A stretch of 64,000 nt of DNA from Rhynchopus euleeides. Taxonomy: Eukaryota > Euglenozoa > Diplonemea > Diplonemida > Diplonemidae. The position numbers and the translations under genes are program-made. The notes below the pieces were generated by a model. The model did no database searches. It saw only the letters and a program-made list of their open reading frames with translations, and had not been told where the DNA came from. This document shows, piece after piece, positions 20,272-32,200 of the stretch. How positions within the stretch are numbered: position 1 is the stretch's first letter; every line of letters starts with the position of its first letter. The stretch is from the NCBI GenBank assembly GCA_963210315.1, contig OY723248.1, positions 2,000,727 to 2,064,726 on the forward strand. The letters run 5' to 3'.

Positions 20272-22451
20272 ATAGCTTTCTCGTCTCGGCATCCCCTGCC
20301 CCGCTCATTTGTTATGTGTCATTGTTGGCGTCGCCAAGTCAGGGGAAAAAAGCGTTTTGAAACCGTGCGGAACCTCCTTAGTTCTCCTTGCAAAGAACGC
20401 TTCACACGCCCGCCAGGCTGTGTTCAGCGTTCGAAGAACACCAGAACAAAAGTGTCGCTGTGCCCTCTCTTGTGCAGCACCTGGTTACAGTAGTTTTGTA
20501 GGCAGAGAGGCGTGGCACAGAGGTGGCACAAAAAAAACTATTTCGCTGCAATTTTGATAAGAAGACTCACCAGCTTTGTTCCCCACCCCACACCACACCA
20601 CCCCTCTCCCACCCACTTGCCTTTTGCTGTCGCTCCCCAGACGATGAAACCTCCACACTGCCCCCCACTCCACCGCAACCCCCCCGCAGAGATGGGACTT
20701 CCACGACGCAAAGGCATGAGGATGCCTGCGCCTCAACATTGCATCGGAATCTGCTTCTTCCAGAGGGATGGGGCCTGCAGGGGAGACCATTCTTAGTACT
20801 GAGGGGAGGGAAGAGAAGGGGGGGCTTGCGTGCATGTGTGTGGGGGAGGGGGTGTGAGGGGGTATCGCCTCAAGAGCTGGGAGCTCTTGCCCCGTCGGTG
20901 GGATCCGCACTCCGACAAAGGGGTCCAAAATGATACATGTGTGTGAGTGTGTATGCATGTGTGTGGAGATTGCATCAGAGGCAAGGCAAGGCGAGCTCTT
21001 TAGTGGATTCTGCACTGCAAGGAGTAAAGAGTATTAACAAGGCAGCATCAGTTCTGCCAAAAAAAACAGTATAACATGCGCGTCTTGAGGTATGGGGGGA
21101 GGGTTGGGGATGCGTGAGGCAGAGTGGAGGAGGCAGCGCTGGCGGTGGCAGCATCATACTGCGACCGCCCCTGCCCCCCTTCCCCCCCTCCCTAGCCACC
21201 CCCACACCCCCGCTGTGCTGCGAGAGAGGTCAAGGTACAGTCTCTGGTGTGTTTTGGCCGGAGAAATTTTCCACACCAGGCACCTCCACCTTGTTTCGTT
21301 TGGATCGTGATATTTTTTTTTGTCGGATTCGTTTAGATCAGCGCTGGTGGCCAGCTAGGTCGAGGTGGCCTAGCTAGGCCACCCCCCCCTCAAAAAAAGG
21401 CCGGCACACACACACACACACACACACACATCGGTGATACCCCAGCACCCAACCCCCGCGCGCTCTCTCACCCGCTCTTCTCTCTCTCTCTCTGTCTCTC
21501 TCCTATTTAAATCCTTCAGAATTTGCAACACGCGCACTTTTTTTTTCTCCAATCGTTGTGGCAGCGCTAGCCTGTTGGTATTTTCAACACAGGGAAGAGG
21601 AAGTGTGGGGGGGGGAGGAGGGGGAAGGGGGGCGAGAGCAGGAGGGGGGGGTGTCAGCTAGAACGAAAAAAATCTGCACCGTTGGGCTCGGCAGCAACAC
21701 AGCGACAGCCGCGAGTGTTTGGGGGGGTGGGTGCTTGGGGTGGGCGAACAGCCACCCCGGCACACGGGGGGTGCGGGGGGGGGTACGACAGGAGAGCAGG
21801 ATCCGGGCCGAGGGTGCCCCTATTTGCCTTAGGTGGGAGGTGAGGGTGTGGCGGTGGTGGTGGCGGGTGTGTGGGTGTGTGTGTATGTCACATAATTTTT
21901 CATAACCCGCCCCATCCCCCCCCCCCCCCCCTTCCTCTCCCCCCGCTCTCAAGTGCTTTGACAGCAGTGCTGCTGTGTGCTCCCTCCCCCCCGAAGCTCC
22001 AGCCAGACGGAAGCGCCCAGCCAGAGCAAAACGGCAAGGCTCTCTTCCCTCTCACTTCAGACGACCCCCCCCCCCCCACCCAGAGGCAATCCCTCCGTCC
22101 CCAACTTCTCTTCTCTTCCTCAACCTCCCCCCCACCTCCGTTCTGTTCTTTCGAGTTGACGTGCCCATCGGGTGGACCCCATCCCCGCATCCCCGGGCAA
22201 TAGCCGGCAGCAACGCCCGCCCATCCTCCCTGTCTGTTGTTTCTCCTCTCGTGATGTGGTATCATGCTGTGCACGCAACTCAGACGCATGGCATAAGCGG
22301 GGGGTGGGCAAAGATCTGCTGATGGACCCATGAAAATAGGGTCACTCCACACACACACACACCGCCGCGACAGGCTGGCAGCGTGGCAGTGTAGAGGTGG
22401 GGCACGCCACACAGGGGGTTTCTGGGCATCGCACACGCTCGGACTGCAAAG
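20272..22451. other. 2.2-kb intergenic region with microsatellites
   Basis: Holds a (CA)n run at 21405-21430, a CT-rich tract near 21480-21500, and C and G runs. No open frame has codon bias like the neighbouring genes, and no RNA gene was recognised. The region just before 22452 is the likely promoter of the coiled-coil gene. Confidence 0.5.
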
Positions 22452-25039
22452 ATGGAGTCGGGCGAAGGGCTTGCGGGCATCGAAGAGCTGCTGCGGCAGA
22501 GCACAATGCTGTCGCAGAAGCTGACGGATGAGCTTGCAAAGAGCGCGGCCCTCTCGGGTGGCATGTCGGGCATGGCGTCCGCTTCAGGCACACCGCTGAT
22601 GCCGCCGGAGCCGCTGCCGCCGGCACACCGCGATCCCACCGTCTCGCCGGAAAGGCATGCTGCATTCCCGCCGCACCACGTCATGTCGATGCCGGCACCG
22701 ACAGCTGTGCTGCCGACACCTCTGATGGCACGCTCGGCGCCAACGCATGTGACGCGTGCTGAAACTGTCCAGCAGAGTGTGTTGCGCAGCACGCCAGCGA
22801 TGACGACCCCGACCCCTGCCAGCAAGACGGAGGGGATGCACCTGGAAGGCATGGACGACACGCTGCTGGACAGCGCAGAGCTTCAGAAGTTCAGCACCCA
22901 CATCGACGAGGGGGATCTGCTGGAGGCGCAGTCGCGTGATCTCTTCGGCGACTCGCTGCACGGGCCCCGCAACATGCATGCCTCCATGCCGTCGCACACC
23001 TCGGGGGGCTACCGGGGGAGCAGCCTGCCGGCGACGTCGGCTGATGAGGCAGAGATCCTGCAGAGCAAGGCGGAGGCTATCGTTGCGGCGCTGGACGACT
23101 CGCAGGTGCTGAAGCAGAAGAACCCTTTCGGGGGGCTGTCGTTCCAGGACCTGATTCACAAGATCTCGCTGGACCCCAACCTGAAGGTGTACAACAAGAA
23201 GGTGCCTGCGGAGAAGCTGGTGCAGGGCACCGTGGCGGAGCAGCTGATCTCTGTTGTCGACTGCGAGAAGGAGCGGTACCTTCACAAGACCCGTACCCTG
23301 ATTGAGGACTATGAGCACAGGATTGCCACAATGCAGGCTGACCATGAGACAGACATGCGCCGCTTGAAGGATGAGTGCATCAAAGACCGCATGGAGATGG
23401 AGCAGGAGTGCGATACGAAGCTGGATCGCAGCAAGCAGAATATGAAAGGCCATGCCGAGCTGTTGGCCCGTGAAGGCCTTCAGAACCAGCTCGAGTCAGA
23501 GCGGACCAAAGATGAGCTGGCCCTCGTGAATGAGGATGTCGCTGCACTGAAGAAGCTGCTGTTCTTCTGGAAGAAGAAGAACAACGTCCTCAAGAAGCAG
23601 TTTGATGACAACGAGCGTGAGTTGGTTCTGGCGCGTGAGAAGCTGAAGGACTACTACCAGATCCATGAGATGGATGCTTATAAGGTGCATCGGTTCTGCG
23701 GGCAGCTCCGCGAGAAGGAGATGAAGAGCCGCTGGCGTGCGGAGGAGCTGCAGAAGCGTGTCGTGGAGCTGATGGTCGAGATCCAGCACCTCAAGGAAGG
23801 CAAGGCGTACATCGCAGGAACAGGGTCTGATTTGGACCACGAGCTTTCCCGGATGGACATCGAGTATGGCCGCCCTCCCACGAAGCATTTATTGTCAAGA
23901 GGGGGTCGGGGGTGGGGGTGGTCATGTGGGTTCTGGTTGTGTTGTGCCATTCCCCAGCTATCCAGCTATCTCCGGTAGTTTCCTGTAGCACCACACCACA
24001 CCACACCACCACAGTGCGCCCCAGCTGGTGCAGGACGAGGAGGCGCTGCACGTGGCATCGCCACAGCGCGAGAAGGTGGATCCCAACGACGCAGCAGCGT
24101 TTGACGAGATCCGCAGTGAGGTGAACAAGTCGCGGTTCGAGCTCTCCGCGCGGTGCCGCCTGCTGCTGGGGATGGACCGGACATACGACAACCACAACAA
24201 GGTCACGACGCGTCTCGCCAGCTGCTTCACGAAGGACCAACAGACTGTGTCTGCAGAGATGACCGCCCTCAATGACGGCATCCGCCTGCGTGACGATCAG
24301 ATTGACGTGCTGCTGTCGGCGCTGCGTTACCGCGACCAGACAGTCGAGCAGATGCGTGCCGATCTCGATGGTGCCACCGCCACCATCCACAACATCCGGA
24401 TGCGGCAGTTCGAGCCCTTCCACTGTGAGGACATCGTGAAGGAGAACGACAGTCTGCAGCGCCAGCTCAACGACTGCAAGGACATTATGTACAACATGCA
24501 GAAGCAGGTCCAGGCAGAGCGGCAGGACATGGCGGAGGAGCGCAAGGTGCGTGCCGACCGGGAGCTGGCCGAGGCGAAGGAGCGCAAGGAGAAGGAGATT
24601 GCGATGTCGGAGAAGCTGCGCGACAAGGACACGGAGATCATCCGCCTGCGGAACCGCCTGCAGGAGGGCCCGTCGGGTGACGACTCCGCGACGGAGGTGC
24701 GCATCCTGCGCCTCGAGCAGGCGAAGACCGAGCTGCAGGAGGCTGTGGCATCGCACGAGGAGGAGAAGGTGCGCCTGAAGCAGTACGTCGCCTCGCTGGG
24801 GTCGCGCCTTGAGCAGACCCTCTCGCAGCTGTCGCACCGCAACCAGAAGCTCCAGCAGTACGAGGCCATCACAGCCAACCTCACGCTGTCGCCACGCATG
24901 CAGGACACATCACCCTCTAAGTATGCCACAGCATGATGCAGCCTGCCGCACCACTGCACAACCACTCAGGAGGGATACGTCGTCGCCCGCACTGCCTGCT
25001 CCGATGTTGTCGCCCATCCCTCTTTCGCGCGGGATGTAG
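22452..25039 (+). CDS. Long coiled-coil protein, function unknown
   Basis: Three exons: 22452-23863, 24015-24920, 24970-25039; 795 residues. The first intron (GTATGG...CAG, 151 nt) joins GA to T and keeps frame. The second is 49 nt (GTATGC...CAG). If it is retained, the protein ends at 24936 in SKYATA; if spliced, it ends in SPIPLSRGM. Residues 1-170 are low complexity with Met/Ala/Pro/Ser. From about residue 265 to near the end the sequence is charged heptad-like coiled coil (EKERYLHKTRTLIEDYEHRI, KLLFFWKKKNNVLKKQF, QAKTELQEAVASHEEEKVRL). No signal peptide, membrane segment or catalytic motif. Structural proteins of basal body, flagellum or cytoskeleton look like this, but no specific family was recognised. 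Confidence 0.85.
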
Positions 25040-26191
25040 GTTGTGGGTTGCCGTAGAGTGGCTGGGTGCCGTGGTGAATGGGAAAAGCGGCGAGGCGAGG
25101 GCGGATGACGGGGAGGGTCATCCAGTGTTGTTCTGGGATGCCAACACCCCAACCCCCGGGGTGTGAGCAGAGGGTCATATCGTGAGAGAGGGTGTCGGAT
25201 GAGTCGCACCGTGCAAGAGAGGCGAACTCCAGTATTGCGCGATGTAAAGTGTACAAAAAAACATCGTTGGTCAGTTTTTTGCCAAGGCGCAGATTCTATA
25301 AGGCCAAACCCATTTGGAACCTACTGGTATTGGCAGCGCTGCCTCAAGCCCCAACACAGCCTCGAGATATTATTCAAGTGTAGTTCAGGGCTGGACCTGA
25401 TATCTACCAACCGGTTGCTACACAAGTGTTATTTCACCCTCCGAGAGGGATGTGGCGCCGCGTGCGGCACGTTTCCCACAAACAAAACACCCCACTTCCC
25501 CTGGAGCCCGGGCTTGCTTGCTTGGGTGGGTTGGGATGGGGGTGATGGGGATGCCCAGTAAGATTCCTGTGATTAGAAGCGTGTAGATCTGCACAAAGGG
25601 GAGGTACAGTGAAGACATCGGGTCGCCCGCCAGCCACGTCTGGTGACGCCCCTGCCTGCTGCCTGCGCCTCTCCCTCACGACTGTATCCGTGTTAAATGC
25701 TCTTTCGAGTGACTAGAATATGAATAGATGCCACTGTCCCTGGTGTGTGATTAGCTTATCTTATGTTCGTTCTGCTTTGCGAAGCCTGCTGTGGAGGCCA
25801 GAGGGAACAGGCCACCTCGACAGGGACGGCTCGCGCGGATGGGGTGCGAGCATATCCTCCCTCGCAAAAGGAATGGCACAGCCAGCAGAGAACACACTCC
25901 AGGGCCCCCAGCCCCCCCCTCCCATCCACCCCCTTCTGCACGGTCTGCGCACCACTCGGTTTCCTTGGGGCTTTTTGCTGCGACAGGGCACCGTGTCAGT
26001 GTCGTAAAAATATAGCGTGAACCTTCACTCTTGTGTCACTTGTGTGTCAAACTGTGTCGCTTTGCAGCCAGTGTTGTGAGCCGGGAGGTTGTTGTTTTGC
26101 CCCAAACAGCAGAACCCTATGCTTTTCACCAGCACACCCCGCAACCAACACCAGGGCCTCCTTGGTTGGATCGATACACTTTATTGGCACG
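25040..26191. other. Intergenic
   Basis: 1.15 kb with no supported gene. Open frames on both strands overlap and lack the GC-rich third-position pattern of neighbouring genes. Confidence 0.5.
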
Positions 26192-28717
26192 ATGTATTTC
26201 GCGAGGGGGTTGGCAGTGCTTGTCGTGGCACTGGCCACCCTGGCAGAGGGTGCCCCCCGCCGTGGCGCTGCTGATTCAGGCGATGAGTTTGACTGCGCGG
26301 TCCGCCAATATGCCTACGAATACGCAGCGGCGAAGCAGGCATGGCGCGGCCCCACCTACACCAAGGAGGTGTGGGACTCCCTGGAGCTGACCACCGTCTG
26401 CAACCAGACGTACCCTGGTGCCTCCAGGGCCCGCAGCGCGCCCGACGCGCTGTACATCAACAGCAACCTCCCGACGCTGTTTGTCGACCCTGCCGGTGAT
26501 GACGGGGGCGATGGCTCCATCGGGCGCCCATTCCGCACCGTGCACAGGGCAGTGCAGGAGTTCCGCGAGCTCAGCACCGACCCACACCGCGGCAACCCTT
26601 TCTACGGCGGGGCGGCTGCCGGGCTGGGGTCCTACTCCAGCGCTGTGAGGGGCGGGGCTGCTGCGAGGAACATCGTGCTGCGCGGGGGTGTGCACCACCT
26701 CAACGCCACCCTGAAGCTCACGCAGCAGGACAGCGGGACCTCCATCCAAGGCTACCCGGGTGAGGACGCAGTGATGTCGGGGGCCACCCCGGTGCACACC
26801 GACTGGCAGCCTGTGCCGGGCAGCGACAACGTGTTTTACACCGATCTTGCATCACAGGGCGTGTCGAAGGTGGCTGCGCTGCGTGTCGGGGAGGGGCGTG
26901 CCTTCCGCGCCAGCTACCCCAACAGGAACCCCGAGATTGGTCTATTCCCTGACGGATGGGTGAAGGGCGGCAAGGGCGAGGTGTGGCGTGCCCCGCGCAC
27001 CCCGTCCACAGCGCCCGTGTTTGTGAAGCTCGATTCGCCGTATGTCGAGGACAAGACGATGTTCCAATATTACACTGTGGGCATCAACGACACCTGCGAG
27101 ATCTTCACGCCCCCTGTGTCCTACTGGTGTGCCAAGGAGGTACAGGGGGGCGGTGTCTTCCGCTTCAGGGTTCCCTCAGGCGTGACGATCCCTACGGACA
27201 TCGCGAAGCTGAAGGCGTATGCCAACGTGTCGGCCGGTGTGTTCCACACCTGGAGGCCGGGGCACTGGTCTGTTTGGATGTTCCAGATTGACACCTACGA
27301 TGCGGGCACACAGGCGTTCACCTGGAGCCACGGGGGTTTCCAGGGGGCGCGTGGGGATGACGATGGGTCTGACTGGTACATCGAGAACCTGCTCGAGGAG
27401 CTGGACTCGCCGAACGAGTTTTATTTTGACGAGGCGCAGCAGAGGCTGTTCTACTGCTTCAACACTTCGGGGGGGAAGCCTGATCCCGAGCTGCAGTTCG
27501 CAGTGGTGAACCTCGAGACGCTGGTGTCACATGTCGGTGCCTCGCCTACCGACCCTGTGCGCAACATCGCGATCCGTGGGGTAACCATCCGCGACAGCGC
27601 ACCGACATACATGGCGCCACACGGCGTGCCATCCGGGGGTGACTGGGCCCTTGAGAGGTTCGGTGCCGTCTTCTATGAGAACACAGAGTTCTGCACGGTG
27701 AACCGTTCGCTGCTCACCAGGCTCGACGGCAACGCAATCATGATCAGCGGGTACAACCGGAACACCTCGATGAATGACAACGAGTTTTCATGGCTCGGTG
27801 CGACGGCGGTTGCGGCATGGGGGTACACAGAGCCACTGGGGCAGGATGACGCGGTGTTGGCGCAGTATCGGATGGGTGTTTCCGAAGGGAAGTTGCAGGA
27901 GCAGCCGCTTGGCACCGTCGCGACAGGGAATTACGTCCATGAGATCGGGCATTTTCAGAAGCAGGCAAGTTTCTGGTTCCAGTCGAAGGCGGCAGAAACG
28001 CTTCTGCAGAACAACGTCGCATTCAACATGCCTCGTGCTGGTATCAATTTCAACGACGGGTTTGGCGGTGGGAGCAAGGTGCTCGACAACCTGCTGTACA
28101 ACACCTGCCGTGAGAGCGGTGACCATGCAGACTTCAACAGCTGGGACCGTCAGCCGTACTACACTTCGCTGCTCAACGGGACACTCTCCTTTGCACCTCG
28201 GTACAACGAGATTGCATACAACTTTGTGATTGGCGACCACAATGCGGTCAACACAATCGACAATGACGACGGCTCCTCATGGTACCTTATCCATGACAAC
28301 TTCTTGGTGCGTGGTGGGCACAAGACAAACTTTGGTGGACACAACAAATACTCATACAACAACATCAATGCGAATGCACGTGTGTACCAGGATGGCCTGT
28401 GCGTGCGGGACAATGCTGACAACTATGAGGGCCACACAGATGGGTATTGGAACAACACATGCACCCAGGACGCAGTGAACCTGCCGGTGTACACCTTTAC
28501 CTTCTGCAACCCGCAGGACCTCAAGTCATCGACAGGGATAGTGACGATGCATGACAACCGCATCTACACACCGTCAGCGAATCTGACCTTCCTTTGCAAC
28601 GGCACAACAATGGCATACAGCGCCTTCCAGGCGGCAGGCTTCGATACCAATACGGTTCTCACAAAGCCCCCGAGTACGGCAGAGGTCATTTCATGGGCCA
28701 AGGCTCTTTTGCGCTAA
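26192..28717 (+). CDS. Secreted right-handed beta-helix protein (pectin-lyase fold)
   Basis: Intronless, 841 residues. The open frame extends further upstream, but the ATG at MYFARGLAVLVVALATLAEG gives a clean signal peptide, cut near residue 20. The mature part begins with a Cys/Tyr-rich segment. Then comes LFVDPAGDDGGDGSIGRPFRT, typical of the start of parallel beta-helix proteins in which a repeated gene-density signature (FRTVHRAVQEFR) leads into the helix. Middle and C-terminal parts show NNVAFNMPRAGINFNDG and repeated Asn-rich turns (NNTxN, YNNI) like helix coils. Many Asn-X-Thr/Ser sites suggest glycosylation. Such proteins bind or cut polysaccharides, but no lyase or hydrolase catalytic set was identified, so the activity is open. 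It is followed after 550 bp by a secreted protease, so the pair may serve the cell surface or extracellular matrix. Confidence 0.85.
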   Translation: MYFARGLAVLVVALATLAEGAPRRGAADSGDEFDCAVRQYAYEYAAAKQAWRGPTYTKEVWDSLELTTVCNQTYPGASRARSAPDALYINSNLPTLFVDPAGDDGGDGSIGRPFRTVHRAVQEFRELSTDPHRGNPFYGGAAAGLGSYSSAVRGGAAARNIVLRGGVHHLNATLKLTQQDSGTSIQGYPGEDAVMSGATPVHTDWQPVPGSDNVFYTDLASQGVSKVAALRVGEGRAFRASYPNRNPEIGLFPDGWVKGGKGEVWRAPRTPSTAPVFVKLDSPYVEDKTMFQYYTVGINDTCEIFTPPVSYWCAKEVQGGGVFRFRVPSGVTIPTDIAKLKAYANVSAGVFHTWRPGHWSVWMFQIDTYDAGTQAFTWSHGGFQGARGDDDGSDWYIENLLEELDSPNEFYFDEAQQRLFYCFNTSGGKPDPELQFAVVNLETLVSHVGASPTDPVRNIAIRGVTIRDSAPTYMAPHGVPSGGDWALERFGAVFYENTEFCTVNRSLLTRLDGNAIMISGYNRNTSMNDNEFSWLGATAVAAWGYTEPLGQDDAVLAQYRMGVSEGKLQEQPLGTVATGNYVHEIGHFQKQASFWFQSKAAETLLQNNVAFNMPRAGINFNDGFGGGSKVLDNLLYNTCRESGDHADFNSWDRQPYYTSLLNGTLSFAPRYNEIAYNFVIGDHNAVNTIDNDDGSSWYLIHDNFLVRGGHKTNFGGHNKYSYNNINANARVYQDGLCVRDNADNYEGHTDGYWNNTCTQDAVNLPVYTFTFCNPQDLKSSTGIVTMHDNRIYTPSANLTFLCNGTTMAYSAFQAAGFDTNTVLTKPPSTAEVISWAKALLR

Positions 28718-29267
28718 CTTCCGTATCGTTGTTTGGCCTTTGCAAGGCTGTTGTGAGGGAGGGAGAGGGGCTTGGAAGCAACACAGCCAGGAAGACCGAG
28801 AGGCAACATCGAGGGAACTCGATCGAGACAACGTTTGGAAGAGTGGTGAGTGCGTGAAGCAGATGTGACGTGTCAAGACTCTCAAGAGGAAAAGGAGCTG
28901 TACAATTAGTAGACAGAGTGCATGAGGACAAGACGGGCAGGAAGTTATGGCCTCATTCACACAGCGCCATACACCTGACACTCATGGCCAATCGCCAGTG
29001 GAAATTCGTACAAAAGTAATACCACAACGCATCGATGCGGTGCCAGGTGCATCCACGCACCCCCCCCCCCCCCCCCTGGTTCCACGCCTTCTCCCCCCCC
29101 TGCCACGTGCATCCGCCCGTGGGCCATCGCGACATCACCATCATCACACGCGCCAGGCAACTAGCTACCACATTCTCTTTGATACACAGCGCCACACATA
29201 CCAGCTGCAAGGCGCCATTGTTGCGAGGCTGACCCAGAGAAGGAAAGCGGCAGCCGGAGGAGACCAG
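28718..29267. other. Intergenic
   Basis: 550 bp between the beta-helix and astacin genes, with a C run at about 29061-29076. It is open in the frame of the next gene by chance, but the residues there (PPPPLVPRLLPPLPRA) do not look like protein coding. Confidence 0.5.
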
Positions 29268-32200
29268 ATGCGGGTGGGTACAGGGTGTGGCACGATGCGC
29301 GCAGTGAGTGTGCTCTGCGTGCTGGTGGCGCAGGCTGCCGCGCACGATGAAGCGTTCGACATTGTGGAGGGGGACATCATGGTGCCGCGCGAGGAGGGGC
29401 GCAGCGGGGAGGCGCTTGCCGCATCCCCGCTGACGAGCCACTCGTACCTGTGGCCCGGGGGGCGGGTGCGGTACTACATCGAGACGGTGGCGACAAATGG
29501 CGACACCGCCCCGCTGACAGAGAACGAGGGACGCATCGCTGAGGCCGTGAAGGACATCGAGGCGCAGACGTGCATCCGGTTCACGCGCTGTGCGAGCACA
29601 TCAGGATGTGCCACGCCGTATATCAAGTTCATTGCCCACTCGAGCAGCTGCAACTCCTTCGTCGGGACGCGTTCGTACCGAGTGAACACGATCAACCTGG
29701 CCAAGGGGTGTGGTACCGGCGCAACCGTCCATGAGATTGCCCACTCGCTGGGGTTGCTGCATGAGCAGTCACGCAAGGACCGGGATGAATACGTCAAGAT
29801 CGACTACAGCCAGATTCAGTCGGGCCTATCCAGGAACTTCGACAAGCAGAGTTCGTACGGCCGCGACCTTGGCCCGTACGACTACGGTTCCATCATGCAC
29901 TACGGTGAGACTGCGTTTTCGACGGGTTCGAAGCCGACAATCCTGTCGCCGCGAGCCATCGGGCAGCGGGCAGGACTGAGCCAGGGCGATGCAGCGGCGA
30001 TCAATTTCATGTACAGCAACTGCCAGGCGAAGTTGTCGAAGCCTGCGTGCATGACGTCGGTGGACATGTCGGCAGCACATGTGATCGCGCACTCGCAGAA
30101 GTGGAGCCTCGACATCAACGTGATGTACAACTCCGGGATGGTGATGGGGGTGACGTACCCGGGAACAGACGCGCCCGCCGGGCAGGTGACGTACTCGCGT
30201 CCGTCCGGGGGGGCGGTGTCGAGCATGTCGTTCGTGACGGTGGGGTTCACCCCCTCTGCGTCGGAGGCGGGGCGCACCTTCAGGCTGAGCGCCACCTTCA
30301 CTGCGTCGGACGGGAGCTCTGCGACGTGCGACGTGCAGGTGCGCGTGGCTGGCTCCAACAAGGTGTGCATGGGGATTGGTGCCGACGACCCGCAGGTGTG
30401 CAGCGGGCATGGGACGTGCGTGGATGACCCGCTGCAGCCGTGCCACTGCGACGAGGGCTACGGGGGTGTAGCGTGCACGGGTCCTGTGTCGTGCCCCACG
30501 AACTACCACCACGGCTTCGATGAGGACATGAACTCATGGCAGGCGGGCTCCGGCCCTGTGGCGGTGTCGACAGCCATGTCTGTCCGGGGCGGGGCGAGCC
30601 TCCGCTTGGGTGACGACAGTTCTGTTGGGCTGGTGCAGTTCAGTCTGCCTGACATCAGCAAGCCCTCGCACATCAGCTTCCACGTGGCCCGGGCGTCAGA
30701 GTCGGGGACCGTGTCTCTGTGGCTGGCGTCGTGCCTGCCGATCCGCTCACTCGGGTCGAGGTTTGGCATTGGTCAGAAGTGGACATCCGTGGCGTTTGAG
30801 GCGGACCGGTTTTACCACGTCGAAGTGGCTTTCGACTGGGACACGGGCCTCGCAGCGGTGTCGGTGGATGGAAAGACCGCTGTGACGGACGTGGACCTGT
30901 CGAAGTGCAACACAGGGTTGACACGCGTCGCCATGCACGGGAAGGGGTGGCTGGACGAGTTTGCGATCACATGCTACGACGAGGAGACACCTGCGCCTGT
31001 GTCTGTGACACCGTCACCTCGTCCCACGCAGGTGCCACCTGTCTCCGTGCCGCCCACTGCACGCCCGACACCGTCTCCCACACCGGCACCGACCCCTGCG
31101 CCGACGCCTACACCGACTGACGCGCCTGCCGCCCCTGCGCCGCCACAGGGTGACGATGCCGGGTTGACGCTGCAGCTGTACTCGACCGGCAGCAACATGA
31201 ACGACTTCCCTGACTACGACAACCGGGCCCCCACGAAGACGGTGCACTCGCCTGTGGTGGATCTGACGAGCCCGACGTGGCTGGCGTTCGGCTCGCAGTT
31301 CAAGGACCACTTCGCGAGCCGGCACATCGGGTTCCTGAATGTGGACACGGCAGGTCGCCACACGCTGTACATCACGTCGGACGATGGGTCGCGTGTGTTC
31401 CTCGACGGGAAGCAGGTGATCGACAACGGCGGCAAGCACGGTGCCCGCACAAAGTCGGCGACACTGACACTCGCGAAGGGGGCACATGCGATTGTGATTG
31501 ACTTCTTCGAGGCGACGGGTGGGGCGACGCTGAAATTCGAGTGGTCCACACCCACACAGGGCCGCACCGTGGTGCCGAGCACCAACCTGCGCAGTGAATC
31601 TGGCACGCCACCCACTGCACGCCCACCGTCTCCCACACCGGCACCGACCCCTGCGCCGACGCCTACACCGACTGACGCGCCTGCCGCCCCTGCGCCGCCA
31701 CAGGGCGGCGATGCCGGGTTGACGCTGCAGTTGTACTCGACCGGCAGCAACATGAACGACTTCCCTGACTACGACAACCGGGCCCCCACGAAGACGGTGC
31801 ACTCGCCTGTGGTGGATCTGACGAGCCCGACGTGGCTGGCGTTCGGTTCGCAGTTCAAGGACCACTTCGCGAGCCGGCACATCGGGTTCCTGAATGTGGG
31901 CACGGCAGGTCGCCACACGCTGTACATCACGTCGGACGATGGGTCGCGTGTGTTCCTCGACGGGAAGCAGGTGATCGACAACGGCGGCAAGCACGGTGCC
32001 CGCACAGAGTCGGCGACACTGACCCTCGCGAAGGGGGCACATGCACTTGTGATTGACTTCTTTGAGGCGACGGGTAGGGCGACGCTGAAGTTCGAGTGGT
32101 CCACACCCACACAGGGCCGCACCGTGGTGCCGAGCACCAACCTGCGCAGTGAATCTGGCACGCCGCCCACTACACGCCCGACACCGTCTCCCACACCGGC

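Noticed and set aside
26033..26191. Upstream extension of the secreted beta-helix protein
   Set aside because: The signal peptide fits the ATG at 26192; the extension is Cys-rich with no known feature.
28947..29267. N-terminal extension of the astacin frame by 107 codons
   Set aside because: Composition is proline runs from a C tract; the signal peptide starts at the later ATG.
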